The notes: generated from the letters alone by a model not told the origin. A stretch of DNA of 64,000 nucleotides from Chryseobacterium taklimakanense (GCF_900187185.1 NZ_LT906465.1:2108001-2172000), one strand, 5' to 3'; counted from the first letter of the stretch, positions 7,955 to 17,797 are shown. Made by a program: numbers and translations.

Positions 7955-8017
7955 ATTGCAATGGAAATCCCGCAGTAAGCGTTGGACAAGGTGGTGCACG
8001 AGGAATTGCAATGGAAA
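7955..8017. repeat. direct repeat with 50-base period beside the IS110 element
   Basis: ATTGCAATGGAAA occurs at 7955-7967 and 8005-8017; the first copy is part of the 12-base perfect palindrome CCATTGCAATGG. It lies between the IS110 upstream end and the rpsP promoter and may be the palindromic host site next to which the element inserted. Confidence 0.45.
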
Positions 8018-8101
8018 GCAGGTTCCCGGCTCCTGAAAAATATATTAAGTACATCCAATTCAAAAAACACAATTTCATTGCTAAATTGTAACATTATTAG
8101 G

Positions 8102-8131
8102 TTGTTGCATTAAAAATTTTCTATATCTTTG
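8102..8131 (+). promoter_or_regulatory. promoter of rpsP
   Basis: TTG at 8102-8104 and TATCTTTG at 8124-8131, 19 bases apart, match the Bacteroidetes consensus. The leader to the rpsP ATG is about 40 bases. Confidence 0.7.
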
Positions 8132-8177
8132 CAGCCTTAATATTTAACCGGGACGAGTTCCCAAAAATCAAAACAAT

Positions 8178-8777
8178 ATGTCAGTAAAAATCAGATTACA
8201 AAGACACGGTAAAAAAGGGAAGCCTTTTTTCCACATCGTGGTTGCAGATTCCAGAGCAAGAAGAGATGGTAAATTCATCGAAAAATTGGGAACTTATAAC
8301 CCAATCACCAATCCTGCAACCATCGAACTTGATGTTGACGGTGCAGTAAAATGGCTGAACAACGGTGCACAACCTACGGATACAGCCAGAGCAATCCTTT
8401 CTTACAAAGGAGCCCTTTACAAAAAACACCTTCAGGGTGGAGTAGCAAAAGGTGCTTTCGATGAAGCTGAAGCTGAGAAACGATTCAACGCTTGGTTGGA
8501 AAACAAAGAGAAAGCGGTTGAAGGTAAAAAAGAAGGTTTGGCAAAATCTAAGGCTGATGCCAAAAAAGCGGCTCTTGAAGCTGAAGCAAAAGTAAACGCA
8601 GACAGAATCGCGGCTCAGGAAGCTGTTTTAGCTGAAGCTAAAGCTGCTGAGGAAGCTGCAAACGCGCCTGCTGAAGATGAACCTGTTGCAGCAGAAGGCA
8701 ATGAAGAGCCGGTAGCAGAAACTGCTGAGGAAACTCCTGCTGCAGAAGCAGAAGGTACTGAAGAAGCGCAGGCTTAA
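8178..8777 (+). CDS. rpsP: 30S ribosomal protein S16, long form
   Basis: S16 is a small-subunit assembly protein that binds the 5' domain of 16S rRNA. Residues 1-85 hold the whole conserved domain ([49 protein letters not shown]). The remaining roughly 110 residues are a charged Ala/Glu/Lys-rich tail ending in a very acidic stretch; long S16 tails are known in Bacteroidetes, while E. coli S16 has 82 residues. A terminator separates it from rimM, its usual neighbour. Confidence 0.95.
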   Translation: MSVKIRLQRHGKKGKPFFHIVVADSRARRDGKFIEKLGTYNPITNPATIELDVDGAVKWLNNGAQPTDTARAILSYKGALYKKHLQGGVAKGAFDEAEAEKRFNAWLENKEKAVEGKKEGLAKSKADAKKAALEAEAKVNADRIAAQEAVLAEAKAAEEAANAPAEDEPVAAEGNEEPVAETAEETPAAEAEGTEEAQA

Positions 8778-8804
8778 GATTTACCGAAAAATATTTTCAA
8801 ATGA

Positions 8805-8836
8805 AGAGATGCAGATTTTTGCGTCTCTTTTTTTGT
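8805..8836 (+). terminator. terminator after rpsP
   Basis: AGAGATGCA and TTGCGTCTCT form a stem (one G-T pair) followed by a T7 run, 28 bases past the rpsP stop. Confidence 0.8.
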
Positions 8837-8903
8837 TGGGGCGCATCTGGTTTCAAATTAATAAAGTACAGTGATCCCCGATGAACCACACTTTTATTTT
8901 CCT

Positions 8904-8911
8904 TAATTTTG
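8904..8911 (+). promoter_or_regulatory. -7 element TAATTTTG before rimM
   Basis: TAnnTTTG ends four bases before the rimM ATG, implying a leaderless or nearly leaderless transcript started after the rpsP terminator. Confidence 0.6.
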
Positions 8912-8915
8912 TGAA

Positions 8916-9458
8916 ATGAAAAAAGAAGACTGTTATTTTCTGGGCAAAATCACCCGTAAACACGGACTGGCCGGTAACGTTGTTTTGAAACTCGATACCG
9001 ACCAGCCGGAATTTTATAATAAACTCGAGGGTATTTTTATTGAAATCAATGGCCTGCTTGTCCCTTTCTTCATTGAAAAACAGCAGTGGTTAAAGGATGA
9101 TACTAAATTGATTTCCTTTAAAAACTCGACCGAAGCAATGGTGGAGCAGTCGGTGAACAAAAACGTTTACCTTCCGCTTTCGACGCTGCCAAAACTTACC
9201 GGGAACAGTTTTTATTATCACGAAGTTGTGGGTTACAGCCTGAGAGATGAAAATGATGTTGACTACGGAGTGGTGGAATCTGTAAACGACCAGACAGCAC
9301 AGCATTACTTTGTAACCGATCTCAAGGGCAAGGAAATCGTAGTTCCCATCATCAAAGACTGGATTCTCGAAGTAAACCGTGATGAGAAATTTATCAAAAT
9401 GCAGCTTCCGGAAGGCCTTCTGGATGTCTTCACCACAAAAGCTGTGAAAGACGAATAG
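8916..9458 (+). CDS. rimM: ribosome maturation factor RimM
   Basis: RimM binds S19 and helps mature the 30S head. The 180-residue protein has the N-terminal beta-barrel with LGKITRKHGLAGNVVLKL and the C-terminal PRC-barrel with the HEVVGYSLRDEND and EIVVPIIKDWILEVNRDEK blocks (the I-P-x-x-x-x-W-I motif is typical). Gene order rpsP-rimM is the common bacterial one, although here a terminator and a separate promoter divide them. Confidence 0.93.
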   Translation: MKKEDCYFLGKITRKHGLAGNVVLKLDTDQPEFYNKLEGIFIEINGLLVPFFIEKQQWLKDDTKLISFKNSTEAMVEQSVNKNVYLPLSTLPKLTGNSFYYHEVVGYSLRDENDVDYGVVESVNDQTAQHYFVTDLKGKEIVVPIIKDWILEVNRDEKFIKMQLPEGLLDVFTTKAVKDE

Positions 9459-9684
9459 CCACACAGGTTATTACACCACAAAAGAACTGTCTTATCTCGG
9501 TGTTAAGGGAATGTCTATCATGAAGCACACAAAGCGAAAAATCTGAGGTTTTTTTAACTTTTTTGTTCTTACTGAAATATTAAATTTACCTCAGTTAGTC
9601 ACCAAAAAGCTTGTGGCTTTTGGGGTTGATTTAAATACGTTTTACGACAGCCAGTGTTTTAACTTTTTTTGATTTGAGAAATCT

Positions 9685-9692
9685 TATCTTTG
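9685..9692 (+). promoter_or_regulatory. -7 element TATCTTTG of the RNase P RNA gene
   Basis: The box ends five bases before the first P1 base of rnpB, placing transcription start at the mature 5' end. Confidence 0.7.
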
Positions 9693-9696
9693 CACC

Positions 9697-10030
9697 CCAC
9701 GGGAAAGCCGGCCTGTTGATTCTCAGTTTTCTGAGGGTAGGAAAGTCCGGACACCACAGGGCAGCATAGCGGATAACATCCGTCCGTAGCAATACGAGGA
9801 CCAGTGCAACAGAAAGCAGGTACAGTTCGGCTGTAGTGAAACCAGGTAAACTCTATGCGGTGCAATGGTAAGTATATCGATGCTTTACGGAGCAATCTGT
9901 AAATAGGAGCGGCCCGTTCCGAAAATCGAGGGGTAATCAGCTAAAGCCTTGCAGCAATGCCAGGCGCAGATAAATAACAGGCATCCGCCACCGGCGTGAT
10001 ACAGAATCCGGCTTACAGGCTTTCCCGTGG
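9697..10030 (+). ncRNA. rnpB: RNase P RNA, bacterial type A
   Basis: This is the catalytic RNA that removes 5' leaders from tRNA precursors. The P1 helix is a perfect 13-base pairing of CCACGGGAAAGCC (9697-9709) with GGCTTTCCCGTGG (10018-10030), followed by a T-run that would serve as terminator. The universally conserved GGAAAGTCCGG block lies near 9740, and the GATACAGAATCCGGCTTAC block (9999-10017) is the conserved 3' CR V region. Length (about 334 nt) is normal. No protein is called across it. Confidence 0.95.
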
Positions 10031-10117
10031 TTTTTTATTTTGGTTCAAAGGGATTTAAAATTGTTCAAAGGAATCCAATTATTTAAACAATTTTGAACCG
10101 TTTAAACTGCGTTTCGC

Positions 10118-10987
10118 TTATTCACTCTCCAGCATCCTTTTCGCTTCATCAAGCTGTGCAGCTTCTTCGGCGGGAAGTTCAGGATATTTTAAATCCATTT
10201 TTTCCAGCGTGTCGATGATGATCTGTATGGCAGCAATGCGGGCAAACCACTTCTGATCAGCAGGTATGATGTACCACGGTGCATGGTCTTTTGAGGTACG
10301 GCTGATGGCTTCTTCATAAGCCTTCACATACTGGTCCCAAAGTGCACGTTCCTTCAGGTCGCCCATGCTGAATTTCCAGTTTTTTTCCTGTTCATTGATC
10401 CGGTCAAGGAATCTTTTCTTTTGCTCGTCGCGGGAAACGTAAAGAAAGATTTTAACGATTTCAGTACCGTTTTGTGCGAGATGTTTTTCAAAATTTTCGA
10501 TGCTTTCGTAGCGGTTATCCCAAAATTCGTCATCAAACTGGGCAACATCGGTCCATACTTTTTCGCTGAGGTTGTAGCCCGGATGCACTTTGCACACCAA
10601 AACACTTTCATAATGCGAACGGTTGAAAATTCCGATTTTTCCTTTCTCGGGGAGGGCAATATAATGTCTCCACAGGAAATCGTGCTCATATTCCTGCGAA
10701 GTCGGTTCCTTAAAGCTTGTCACTTCGCATCCCTGCGGATTAACACCACCGAAAACATGTTCGATCAGGCTGTCTTTTCCGGCTGCATCCATGGCTTGAA
10801 GTACGATGAGCAGCGATTTTCTTCCGTCGGCGTAGAGCCTTTCCTGTAGTTCGTACAGTTTCTTCTTCTCGTCCAGAAGCATTTTTTCACCTTCATCTTT
10901 TGTAAGTCCGCCTGCATAATGGGTGTCGAAATTCTTTAATTTAATTTTTCCTTTTGCTAAATAATTATCACTGAAATCCAGATCCAT
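10118..10987 (-). CDS. polyphosphate kinase 2 family protein
   Basis: PPK2 enzymes move phosphate between polyphosphate and nucleotides. This 289-residue protein is a single-domain member with the Walker-A-like AMDAAGKD (residues 65-72), the lid/Walker-B block GIFNRSHYE (119-127) and the Arg-rich lid helix DEQKKRFLDR. Later blocks WKFSMGDLKERALWD and HAPWYIIPADQKWFAR are typical of the class that phosphorylates nucleoside mono- and diphosphates. Preference between AMP and ADP cannot be read off. It sits downstream of the DUF1573 gene but a terminator lies between them. Confidence 0.9.
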   Translation of the reverse strand: MDLDFSDNYLAKGKIKLKNFDTHYAGGLTKDEGEKMLLDEKKKLYELQERLYADGRKSLLIVLQAMDAAGKDSLIEHVFGGVNPQGCEVTSFKEPTSQEYEHDFLWRHYIALPEKGKIGIFNRSHYESVLVCKVHPGYNLSEKVWTDVAQFDDEFWDNRYESIENFEKHLAQNGTEIVKIFLYVSRDEQKKRFLDRINEQEKNWKFSMGDLKERALWDQYVKAYEEAISRTSKDHAPWYIIPADQKWFARIAAIQIIIDTLEKMDLKYPELPAEEAAQLDEAKRMLESE

Positions 10988-11011
10988 TTTCTTTAATTTT
11001 AAATAAAAATA

Positions 11012-11042
11012 AAAAAAAATCGCCTCAATTGAGACGATTTTG
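11012..11042 (-). terminator. terminator after the DUF1573 gene
   Basis: AATCGTCTC and GAGGCGATT pair around an AATT centre (minus-strand reading, one mismatch) and are followed by a long T-run. Confidence 0.8.
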
Positions 11043-11064
11043 GTCTTAAATATTGTTTTAAAAA

Positions 11065-11520
11065 TTATTTTTTAGCCGCATTCTTCTTTGTGCTTTTTTT
11101 ATTCGGTGCAACTGCTGATTTTTCGTTAGCATTTGCAGCAGCAACTTCAGACGCGTTTGGATCAACTTTGCCTTTGATGAAAATAACTGATCTTCCATTT
11201 ACAGGGTCGTTGGAATAAACATCGATAGACTTCTGGAATTCACCAAGGCCCGCAGTATCGTAGTGAACCTTGATTTCTCCGGTTTTACCCGGCATGATCG
11301 GCTCTTTGCTCCAGTCTGGCGTCGTGCAGCCGCATGATGGCTGAACTCTGCTGATTACCAATGGTTTATCACCTGTATTTTTTACTATGAATGTTCTGTT
11401 TCCGTCCGCATTAGGTTTTACAGTACCATAATCAAGGTTTACTGTGTTGAATGTAATCGTTTGTGCAGAAGCGAAAGCCACTGTACCCAGCATAAGCATG
11501 CCTGCAAACAATTTTTTCAT
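11065..11520 (-). CDS. DUF1573 domain protein, exported
   Basis: The 151-residue protein starts with a cleavable signal (MKKLFAGMLMLGTVAFASAQ) and carries one DUF1573 immunoglobulin-like domain (about residues 25-120). The family marks are YGTVKPNADGNRTF, NTGDKPLVI, the PSCGCTTPDWS cysteine pair and GEFQKSIDVYSND. The tail after residue 122 is Ala/Asn/Lys-rich and probably disordered. DUF1573 proteins are abundant in the envelope of Bacteroidetes; the molecular role is not known. It is divergent from valS, with a TAACTTTG box (11575-11582, minus strand) upstream. Confidence 0.88.
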   Translation of the reverse strand: MKKLFAGMLMLGTVAFASAQTITFNTVNLDYGTVKPNADGNRTFIVKNTGDKPLVISRVQPSCGCTTPDWSKEPIMPGKTGEIKVHYDTAGLGEFQKSIDVYSNDPVNGRSVIFIKGKVDPNASEVAAANANEKSAVAPNKKSTKKNAAKK

Positions 11521-11574
11521 AATCCGTTTATTATTTTAATTTTTCTTACTCTGTTTTAGATTAAAATCAGGGAG

Positions 11575-11582
11575 CAAAGTTA
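11575..11582 (-). promoter_or_regulatory. -7 element TAACTTTG of the DUF1573 gene
   Basis: A perfect TAnnTTTG on the minus strand, about 55 bases before the start codon. No TTTG at the ideal distance was found. Confidence 0.55.
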
Positions 11583-11622
11583 AAAATATTTTGAATAAAT
11601 ACTTTAAAAATTTACTTTTCCC

Positions 11623-11630
11623 TATTTTTG
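11623..11630 (+). promoter_or_regulatory. -7 element TATTTTTG of valS
   Basis: A perfect TAnnTTTG box, 26 bases before the valS ATG, in the divergent spacer shared with the DUF1573 gene. Confidence 0.6.
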
Positions 11631-11656
11631 CAGGATAAAGCCAAAAGACAGATTTT

Positions 11657-14275
11657 ATGCAGATTTCAGATAAATATAATCCGGGAGAAACCGAATCGAA
11701 ATGGTACAGTTACTGGATGGAAAACAATTATTTCCACTCCACACCGGATGAACGCCCGCCTTATACCATTGTAATTCCGCCACCCAATGTTACGGGGATC
11801 CTGCATATGGGCCACATGCTGAATAACACGATTCAGGATGTATTGGTGAGAAGGGCGCGGATGAACGGCTTCAACGCCTGTTGGGTTCCCGGCACAGACC
11901 ACGCGTCGATCGCTACGGAAGCCAAAGTGGTGGCAAAGCTGAAATCTGAAGGTATCAGCAAATCAGATATCACCAGGGAAGAATTCCTGAAGCACGCCTG
12001 GGAATGGACCGACAAGTATGGCGGGACCATCCTGGAGCAGCTGAAAAAACTCGGCGCTTCCTGCGACTGGGAAAGAACGCGTTTCACGATGGAGCCTAAA
12101 CTTTCTCAGCAGGTCATTAAATCTTTTGTTGATCTTTACAATAAAGGCCTCATTTACCGCGGTTACAGGATGGTGAATTGGGATCCGGAAGCAAAAACCA
12201 ATATTTCTGATGAAGAAGTAATCTACAAAGAGCAAAACGGAAAACTTTATTACTTAAAATATAAAATTGATGGTTCCGAAGAATTTCTTTCCGTGGCAAC
12301 CACACGTCCGGAAACCATTTTCGGCGACACTGCGGTTTGTATTAATCCAAATGATGAGCGCTATGCCCATTTGAGAGGAAAAAAAGTTATTGTTCCTGTT
12401 GTAAACCGTATCGTTCCCATTATCGAGGATGATTATGTGGATATAGAATTCGGTACCGGAGCTTTGAAAATTACTCCGGCTCATGACGTAAATGATTACG
12501 AAATCGGGCAGCGCCACAACCTTCCGATGATCGATTCTATGGACGATGATGCTAATTTGAATGAGCACGGACTGCATTACAGCGGTAAAAACCGCTTCGA
12601 TGTACGAAAACTGATTGTGAAGGAGCTTGAAGAAAAGGATTTGCTTTTAAAAGCTGAAGACTACGTCAATAAAGTTGGAACTTCTGAAAGGACCGGCGCA
12701 GTCATTGAACCGAAAATTTCAGTGCAGTGGTTCCTGAAAATGTCTGAGATTGCCAAACCGGCTTTGGATGTGGTGATGAATGATGAAATCAAGTTTCACC
12801 CGGAAAAATTCAAGAATACTTACAAACACTGGATGAATAACATCCGCGACTGGAATATCTCCCGCCAGCTGTGGTGGGGACAGCAGATCCCGGCGTATTA
12901 TTACGGAGATGGGGAGGAGGATTTTGTCGTTGCTGAAACTGTTGAGGAAGCGTTGGAACTTGCAAAACAAAAATCAGGAAATCACAGTCTTGAGCCTGCG
13001 AACTTAAAACAGGACGAAGACGCACTCGACACCTGGTTCTCTTCCTGGTTATGGCCGATTTCTGTGTTTGACGGATTGATTGATCCTGACAATGAAGATA
13101 TTAAATATTATTATCCAACCTCAGACCTGGTAACCGGTCCGGATATTATCTTCTTCTGGGTCGCAAGAATGATCATGGCCGGAATCGAATGGCGCGGTGA
13201 AGTTCCGTTTAAAAATGTATACTTCACCGGAATCGTTCGCGATAAGCAAAGACGTAAAATGTCCAAATCGCTTGGAAACTCTCCGGATCCGTTGGAGCTG
13301 ATTGAAAAATATGGTGCCGACAGCGTGCGTGTGGGAATTCTCCTGAGCTCCGCAGCCGGAAATGACCTTCTTTTTGACGAGGATCTTATGCTGCAGGGAA
13401 GAAATTTCGCCACAAAAATATGGAACGCTTACCGATTGATGCAGAACTGGAACAAGGATGAAACCATTAAACCAAATAATGCAGATCTACAGACCATAGA
13501 ATGGTTCGAAAATCAACTCAATAAGACCATTGTTGAAATTGATGACCAGTTCTCGAAATTCAGGATCTCTGATGGTTTGCACCTGATTTACAAACTGATC
13601 TGGGACGATTTCTGTTCGTGGTATCTCGAAGCAATCAAGCCAAATTATGGCGAGCCAATCTCAGCTGAAGTTTATAATAAATCGATTGCATTTTTTGAAG
13701 AGCTGTTGAAACTGCTTCATCCATTTATGCCGTTCCTCACCGAGGAACTGTGGCACAATATCAGCGAAAGAACCCCTGAGCAGGCACTGATCATTTCACA
13801 ACAGAAAAAAGCCACAGATTTCAGTGAAGAGATTATCAAAAATTTTGAAACCTCAAAAGAAATCATATCCGGGATTAGAAATTACCGCCAAAGTAAAGGG
13901 ATTTCGCCCCGTGAAACGGTTGAGCTCTTTACTTCAGCAGGTGAATTTGCCAATGAAGATGTGGTGAAAAAACTCGCCAATATTTCCGGAATTAATTTTG
14001 GCCAAAAAACAGATAAGCCGAGCTTCACCTTCCTGGTTGGAGCCAATGAGATTTCAGTTCCACTGAGCGAAAATTTAGATCTGGAGCAGGAAAAAACCAA
14101 GACAGAAGAAGAACTGAACTACCTGAAAGGCTTCCTGATTTCCGTAGAAAAGAAACTTTCGAACGAGAAATTTGTTTCCGGAGCGCCTGCAAATGTGGTA
14201 GAAAACGAACGAAAAAAGCAGAAAGATGCCCAGGACAAGATCGCGCTTTTGGAAGAGAAATTGAAAACGCTATAA
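11657..14275 (+). CDS. valS: valyl-tRNA synthetase
   Basis: ValRS charges tRNA-Val. The 872-residue class I synthetase has the HIGH-type motif HMGH at residues 50-53 ([15 protein letters not shown]), the large editing domain (CP1) with the [13 protein letters not shown] block near 215, the GTDHAS block near 80, and KMSKS near 534 ([16 protein letters not shown]). The C-terminus ends in the coiled-coil tRNA-binding arm typical of ValRS (after residue 805). All parts are present and the length is normal. Confidence 0.97.
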   Translation: MQISDKYNPGETESKWYSYWMENNYFHSTPDERPPYTIVIPPPNVTGILHMGHMLNNTIQDVLVRRARMNGFNACWVPGTDHASIATEAKVVAKLKSEGISKSDITREEFLKHAWEWTDKYGGTILEQLKKLGASCDWERTRFTMEPKLSQQVIKSFVDLYNKGLIYRGYRMVNWDPEAKTNISDEEVIYKEQNGKLYYLKYKIDGSEEFLSVATTRPETIFGDTAVCINPNDERYAHLRGKKVIVPVVNRIVPIIEDDYVDIEFGTGALKITPAHDVNDYEIGQRHNLPMIDSMDDDANLNEHGLHYSGKNRFDVRKLIVKELEEKDLLLKAEDYVNKVGTSERTGAVIEPKISVQWFLKMSEIAKPALDVVMNDEIKFHPEKFKNTYKHWMNNIRDWNISRQLWWGQQIPAYYYGDGEEDFVVAETVEEALELAKQKSGNHSLEPANLKQDEDALDTWFSSWLWPISVFDGLIDPDNEDIKYYYPTSDLVTGPDIIFFWVARMIMAGIEWRGEVPFKNVYFTGIVRDKQRRKMSKSLGNSPDPLELIEKYGADSVRVGILLSSAAGNDLLFDEDLMLQGRNFATKIWNAYRLMQNWNKDETIKPNNADLQTIEWFENQLNKTIVEIDDQFSKFRISDGLHLIYKLIWDDFCSWYLEAIKPNYGEPISAEVYNKSIAFFEELLKLLHPFMPFLTEELWHNISERTPEQALIISQQKKATDFSEEIIKNFETSKEIISGIRNYRQSKGISPRETVELFTSAGEFANEDVVKKLANISGINFGQKTDKPSFTFLVGANEISVPLSENLDLEQEKTKTEEELNYLKGFLISVEKKLSNEKFVSGAPANVVENERKKQKDAQDKIALLEEKLKTL

Positions 14276-14365
14276 AATTTTGACATGGTTTGATTAAATT
14301 CGGGACTTTTCGGAAACATTATCAAACAAATTCAAACTTTTCAAATAATCAAATAAAACTGTGGG

Positions 14366-15004
14366 ATGCAGCACATCGAAAACATATCCAAACTCTTCAG
14401 CAAAAATTTTGTTGAAAACCCGCTGATAGAAACTTTTGAAGCCGGAAAAATTTATTTGCCCACCGGCCAGGTTGTGGCATGCGATCCGCTGATTATGAGC
14501 GGGATGAATCCGTTTAATACTCAGTTTCCGAGCGGTGAATTCCCGGTTTTCGTGCATAAGGAAAGAGAAAGCAACTGCGTGGCTTATGTGGAAATTGTCT
14601 TTAGTAATGAAGAGATTGCAGGATGGAAAATGGCCACCACAGAAGATCAGGACGTGGCGGAGCTTCAGGATGGAGAAGTTTTCGGCTACCCGATCGAATC
14701 TGGAATGGGCTGTTTCATGGATTTCGAAACCCAGGAAAGTCTTAATCGCTTGGAAAAAAGGCTTTTTCACCGGAAAGGTGCAGATTTCATGGGGATTTAC
14801 GAAGAATTTTTCCATGAGCATTTCTTTGATGAAAACGGTGCTATAGACCAATATGCTTTTCTAAAACCTGACGAAGAAAAACCCGGAACCATATTTTCTT
14901 TTGAAGCGGGTTACGGTGAGGGCTTCTACGCCAGTTATATTGGTTTTGGAAAAGACGGGCAACCGCGGAAGCTGGTAACTGAATTTATCGAAATTGTAAG
15001 TTAA
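14366..15004 (+). CDS. DUF4241 domain protein
   Basis: The 212-residue protein matches the DUF4241 family: YLPTGQVVACDPLI near residue 30, FPSGEFPVFVH near 57, and the conserved GYGEGFYASYIG block close to the C-terminus. No signal peptide or membrane segment is seen, so it is probably cytoplasmic. Members occur in many bacteria, sometimes next to polymorphic toxin genes as candidate immunity proteins; no toxin gene is visible here, and I assign no function. Confidence 0.75.
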   Translation: MQHIENISKLFSKNFVENPLIETFEAGKIYLPTGQVVACDPLIMSGMNPFNTQFPSGEFPVFVHKERESNCVAYVEIVFSNEEIAGWKMATTEDQDVAELQDGEVFGYPIESGMGCFMDFETQESLNRLEKRLFHRKGADFMGIYEEFFHEHFFDENGAIDQYAFLKPDEEKPGTIFSFEAGYGEGFYASYIGFGKDGQPRKLVTEFIEIVS

Positions 15005-15066
15005 GAATAGTTAAAGATTTTCGCATTTCGCTTCCTTGCTTTAAATTTGTTAATAAAGAATTAATA

Positions 15067-15954
15067 ATGACCATAAGTGCAGAGCAGCCAAGAATTATTG
15101 TAGTTGGCAGTTCCTCGGTAGATCTGGTGCTGAACACAGAACATCACCCGATGCCAAACGAAACCGTGATGGCTTACAGATCCGAGAATTTTTTCGGCGG
15201 AAAAGGTGCTAATCAGGCAGTTGGTACAGCGCGTCTTGGTGCGAGCGTGTATTTCATTGGATGCGTCGGTATGGATCCGCTTGGGCAGCAGGTGATGCGT
15301 AATCTTGTGGATGAAGGCGTGAATGTCGGGTTTGTTGCCGAAACTGAGAATGCCGCAACCGGAACAGCTTATGTAACCGCTGCCGAAGGCAAAAACGCAA
15401 TTGTCGTCGTGCCGGCGGCGAACCTTTTTTTGCGCACTAAGGATGTGGATGCCGCGGAGCAGTATTTCAGTTCTGCAGATTTGGTTTTGATTCAGCTTGA
15501 GATACCGATGGAAGTGGTGGAGCATACGGTAAAACTGGCCAAAAAATATAACAAAAAAGTGGGTGTTTACGCCGCGCCAGCGCTCAAACTCCCACAGGAA
15601 GTGATTGATTACGCAAGTTTTATCGTAGCGAAAAGTTACGAGCTGAAAACTGTTTTTGGTGATGTATCAAGCGAGGAAATCATGAAAAAATATGCGGACA
15701 AGCTTTTTGTGCGTGATGATACCAATTCAACCACTTATTTCAACGGTTCCGAGATGAAGTATTACCGCAACGATCACGATGATGTACACAACAAAATGGG
15801 CATGGGCGATGCGTTTACCTCCGGTTTTTCGATAGCGCTTTGCCACGGAAATCCGATTGATGAATGCGTGAAATTCGGAAATGCAGTGTCTTTGAAAGTT
15901 GCCAAGAACAGAGGTTCGCAAAGTGGCCTTCCTTATTTGAAGGACATGTTTTAA
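15067..15954 (+). CDS. ribokinase-like sugar kinase (PfkB family)
   Basis: This 295-residue cytoplasmic kinase has both PfkB signatures: the N-terminal FFGGKGANQAVGTARLG (residues 39-55) and the C-terminal GMGDAFTSGF anion-hole/catalytic block near 244, where the Asp is the catalytic base. The spacing and the GCVGMDPLGQQVM region are closest to ribokinases, so D-ribose is the likely substrate, but related kinases for adenosine or deoxyribose share the motifs. No ribose transporter or regulator is adjacent. Confidence 0.85.
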   Translation: MTISAEQPRIIVVGSSSVDLVLNTEHHPMPNETVMAYRSENFFGGKGANQAVGTARLGASVYFIGCVGMDPLGQQVMRNLVDEGVNVGFVAETENAATGTAYVTAAEGKNAIVVVPAANLFLRTKDVDAAEQYFSSADLVLIQLEIPMEVVEHTVKLAKKYNKKVGVYAAPALKLPQEVIDYASFIVAKSYELKTVFGDVSSEEIMKKYADKLFVRDDTNSTTYFNGSEMKYYRNDHDDVHNKMGMGDAFTSGFSIALCHGNPIDECVKFGNAVSLKVAKNRGSQSGLPYLKDMF

Positions 15955-16047
15955 AAGAAAAATTTATTTCCGGCATATTGTTTCCGGGATGAAAAATATT
16001 TTAAATAAAGATAAAGTTCCACTTTTACGGTGGAATTTTTTTTGAAA

Positions 16048-16890
16048 ATGAAAGAGATCAAACTGAAAACCGCAGATGGCTGTGAAATTACGGCCCATAT
16101 ATTTTCACCGAAGGCAGATAATGGCAAACTGTTGCTCATCAACGCTGCAACCGGCGTGAAACAGCAGATTTATTTTTCGTTTGCAAAATATTTTGCCGAA
16201 CACGGCTTTACGGTACTGACCTACGATTACCGCGGAATAGGGCTTTCAAAACCTTCAAAGATGCGCGGCTTTAAAGCTTCCATGCGAATTTGGGGCACAC
16301 AGGATTACAAAACGTTGACCGAATACATAATGACAAATTTCAAAAACCACCATAAATTTTGCCTTGGTCATTCGGTGGGCGCGCTGATTTTGGGAATGAA
16401 TGAGGATTCGCAGATTTTTGAAAAATTTGTTTTCGTGGGAACACAGGATGCATTTATCGGACATTTGCCCCTAAGCGTCAGGCCAATGGCGCTGCTCGGT
16501 TTTGGGATTGCAGTACCGGTTACGTCATCGTTACTGGGCTATTTTCCGGCCCATTGGTTTGGTTTGGGCGAATCTTTACCAAAAGGGAGTGCGTACGATT
16601 GGCGTAAGCTAATTTTAAACAGAAAATCTACGGGAAAACTTTTTGCACAGATCGAAAAGGACCATTCAAAATCCCTCCATCAGGAGACGCTGGTCATCTA
16701 TGCGGAGGATGATCCCTGGGTGAAGATGAAGGGTATGGAAAGCCTGATGAACAAAGGATACAGCAACATCCGGAAACGGTACCGGGAGGTTAAAATTTCG
16801 GAATCTCCTAAAAAAGAAATCGGGCATATCAATTTTTTCCGGAGTTATAATAAAAGGCTGTGGAAAATCGTACTAGATTATCTGGCGTAG
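16048..16890 (+). CDS. alpha/beta hydrolase
   Basis: The 280-residue protein is an alpha/beta-hydrolase-fold enzyme. The oxyanion region NAATGVKQQIY follows strand beta-3, the DYRGIGLSKP block precedes the nucleophile elbow GHSVG (Ser near residue 109), an acidic residue lies in VIYAEDDPWV, and the catalytic His is in EIGHINFFR near the C-terminus. The ATG at 16048 is preferred over the upstream in-frame 16030 codon because the protein then begins MKEIKLKTADG, a normal family N-terminus. Substrate is unknown. Confidence 0.85.
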   Translation: MKEIKLKTADGCEITAHIFSPKADNGKLLLINAATGVKQQIYFSFAKYFAEHGFTVLTYDYRGIGLSKPSKMRGFKASMRIWGTQDYKTLTEYIMTNFKNHHKFCLGHSVGALILGMNEDSQIFEKFVFVGTQDAFIGHLPLSVRPMALLGFGIAVPVTSSLLGYFPAHWFGLGESLPKGSAYDWRKLILNRKSTGKLFAQIEKDHSKSLHQETLVIYAEDDPWVKMKGMESLMNKGYSNIRKRYREVKISESPKKEIGHINFFRSYNKRLWKIVLDYLA

Positions 16891-17130
16891 CTTTCTGTAA
16901 TTTTAAAACCGGAAATATTAATGAATGTTTAATTTTGCCCATCTTGATCGCCGTGGCCATCAATCTAATAAATTACATTTTTTTAAACATTAGGAATTCA
17001 GTTAATTAAGAGATGTTTTAAGAAAATATTAGATAGATTTTGAACAGATCATTAAGCTAAACTTCTTAATTCCTTAATCGTAAAATAATTTTTACATTTA
17101 AAAAGCCTTTACGTTATTTTAAAAACAATC

Positions 17131-17778
17131 ATGTCTGAAAAAATTTCCCAAACTATAAATTTCGTTAAAGAAAAACTCACCGGTGCAGAAGCCGGCCACG
17201 ATTGGTTCCACATCGAAAGGGTTTGGAAGAATTCAAAGAAAATTGCTGAAAATGTAGACTGTAATCTGCAGGTTGTTGAACTCGCAGCGCTGCTTCATGA
17301 TATTGCCGATCCAAAATTTCACGACGGCGATGAAACCTTAGCCCTGAAAATTTCTGAAGATTTTTTAAAGTCTATAGAGGTTGAAAATGCATTGATTGAA
17401 AAGGTTCTTTTCATCATTAAAAATATTTCCTTTAAAAACAGAGGCGAGGTTTTAGAAGAAACTCCAATAGAACTGAAAATAGTGCGGGATGCGGACCGTC
17501 TTGATGCGATTGGCGCGATTGGCATTGCCCGGACTTTCAATTTCGGAGGCTTTAAAAATAATCTGATGTACGATCCGGAAATTCCACCAAAACTTGATAT
17601 GACGAAAGAGGAATACAAAAAATCCAACGGGACCACCATCAACCATTTCTACGAAAAACTGCTTTTGCTAAAAGATCTGATGAACACTGAAACCGGAAAA
17701 TCCATGGCTGAAGACCGCCACCAGTTTATGCTTAAGTTTCTGGATCAGTTCTACAAAGAGTGGAATTCTGAAGATTGA
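17131..17778 (+). CDS. HD domain phosphohydrolase (YedJ-like)
   Basis: The 215-residue protein has the metal-binding HD superfamily ligands: His in GHDWFHIERVW (residue ~22-30), the HD dyad in AALLHDIADPKFHDGDE (~54-57), and Asp in RDADRLDAIGAIGIART (~125). This set and the length match the YedJ-type predicted phosphohydrolases, which act on phosphorylated small molecules. The natural substrate is not known. The next gene begins 26 bases later but has its own -7 element. Confidence 0.85.
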   Translation: MSEKISQTINFVKEKLTGAEAGHDWFHIERVWKNSKKIAENVDCNLQVVELAALLHDIADPKFHDGDETLALKISEDFLKSIEVENALIEKVLFIIKNISFKNRGEVLEETPIELKIVRDADRLDAIGAIGIARTFNFGGFKNNLMYDPEIPPKLDMTKEEYKKSNGTTINHFYEKLLLLKDLMNTETGKSMAEDRHQFMLKFLDQFYKEWNSED

Positions 17779-17789
17779 GGGCGTTTTCT

Positions 17790-17797
17790 TATATTTG
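17790..17797 (+). promoter_or_regulatory. -7 element TATATTTG before the 17804 gene
   Basis: A perfect TAnnTTTG ends six bases before the ATG at 17804. It overlaps an in-frame TTG at 17795, so the ATG is the real start. Confidence 0.6.

Noticed and set aside
9659-9895. Minus-strand open frame over RNase P RNA
   Set aside because: It lies fully inside or across the conserved rnpB gene.
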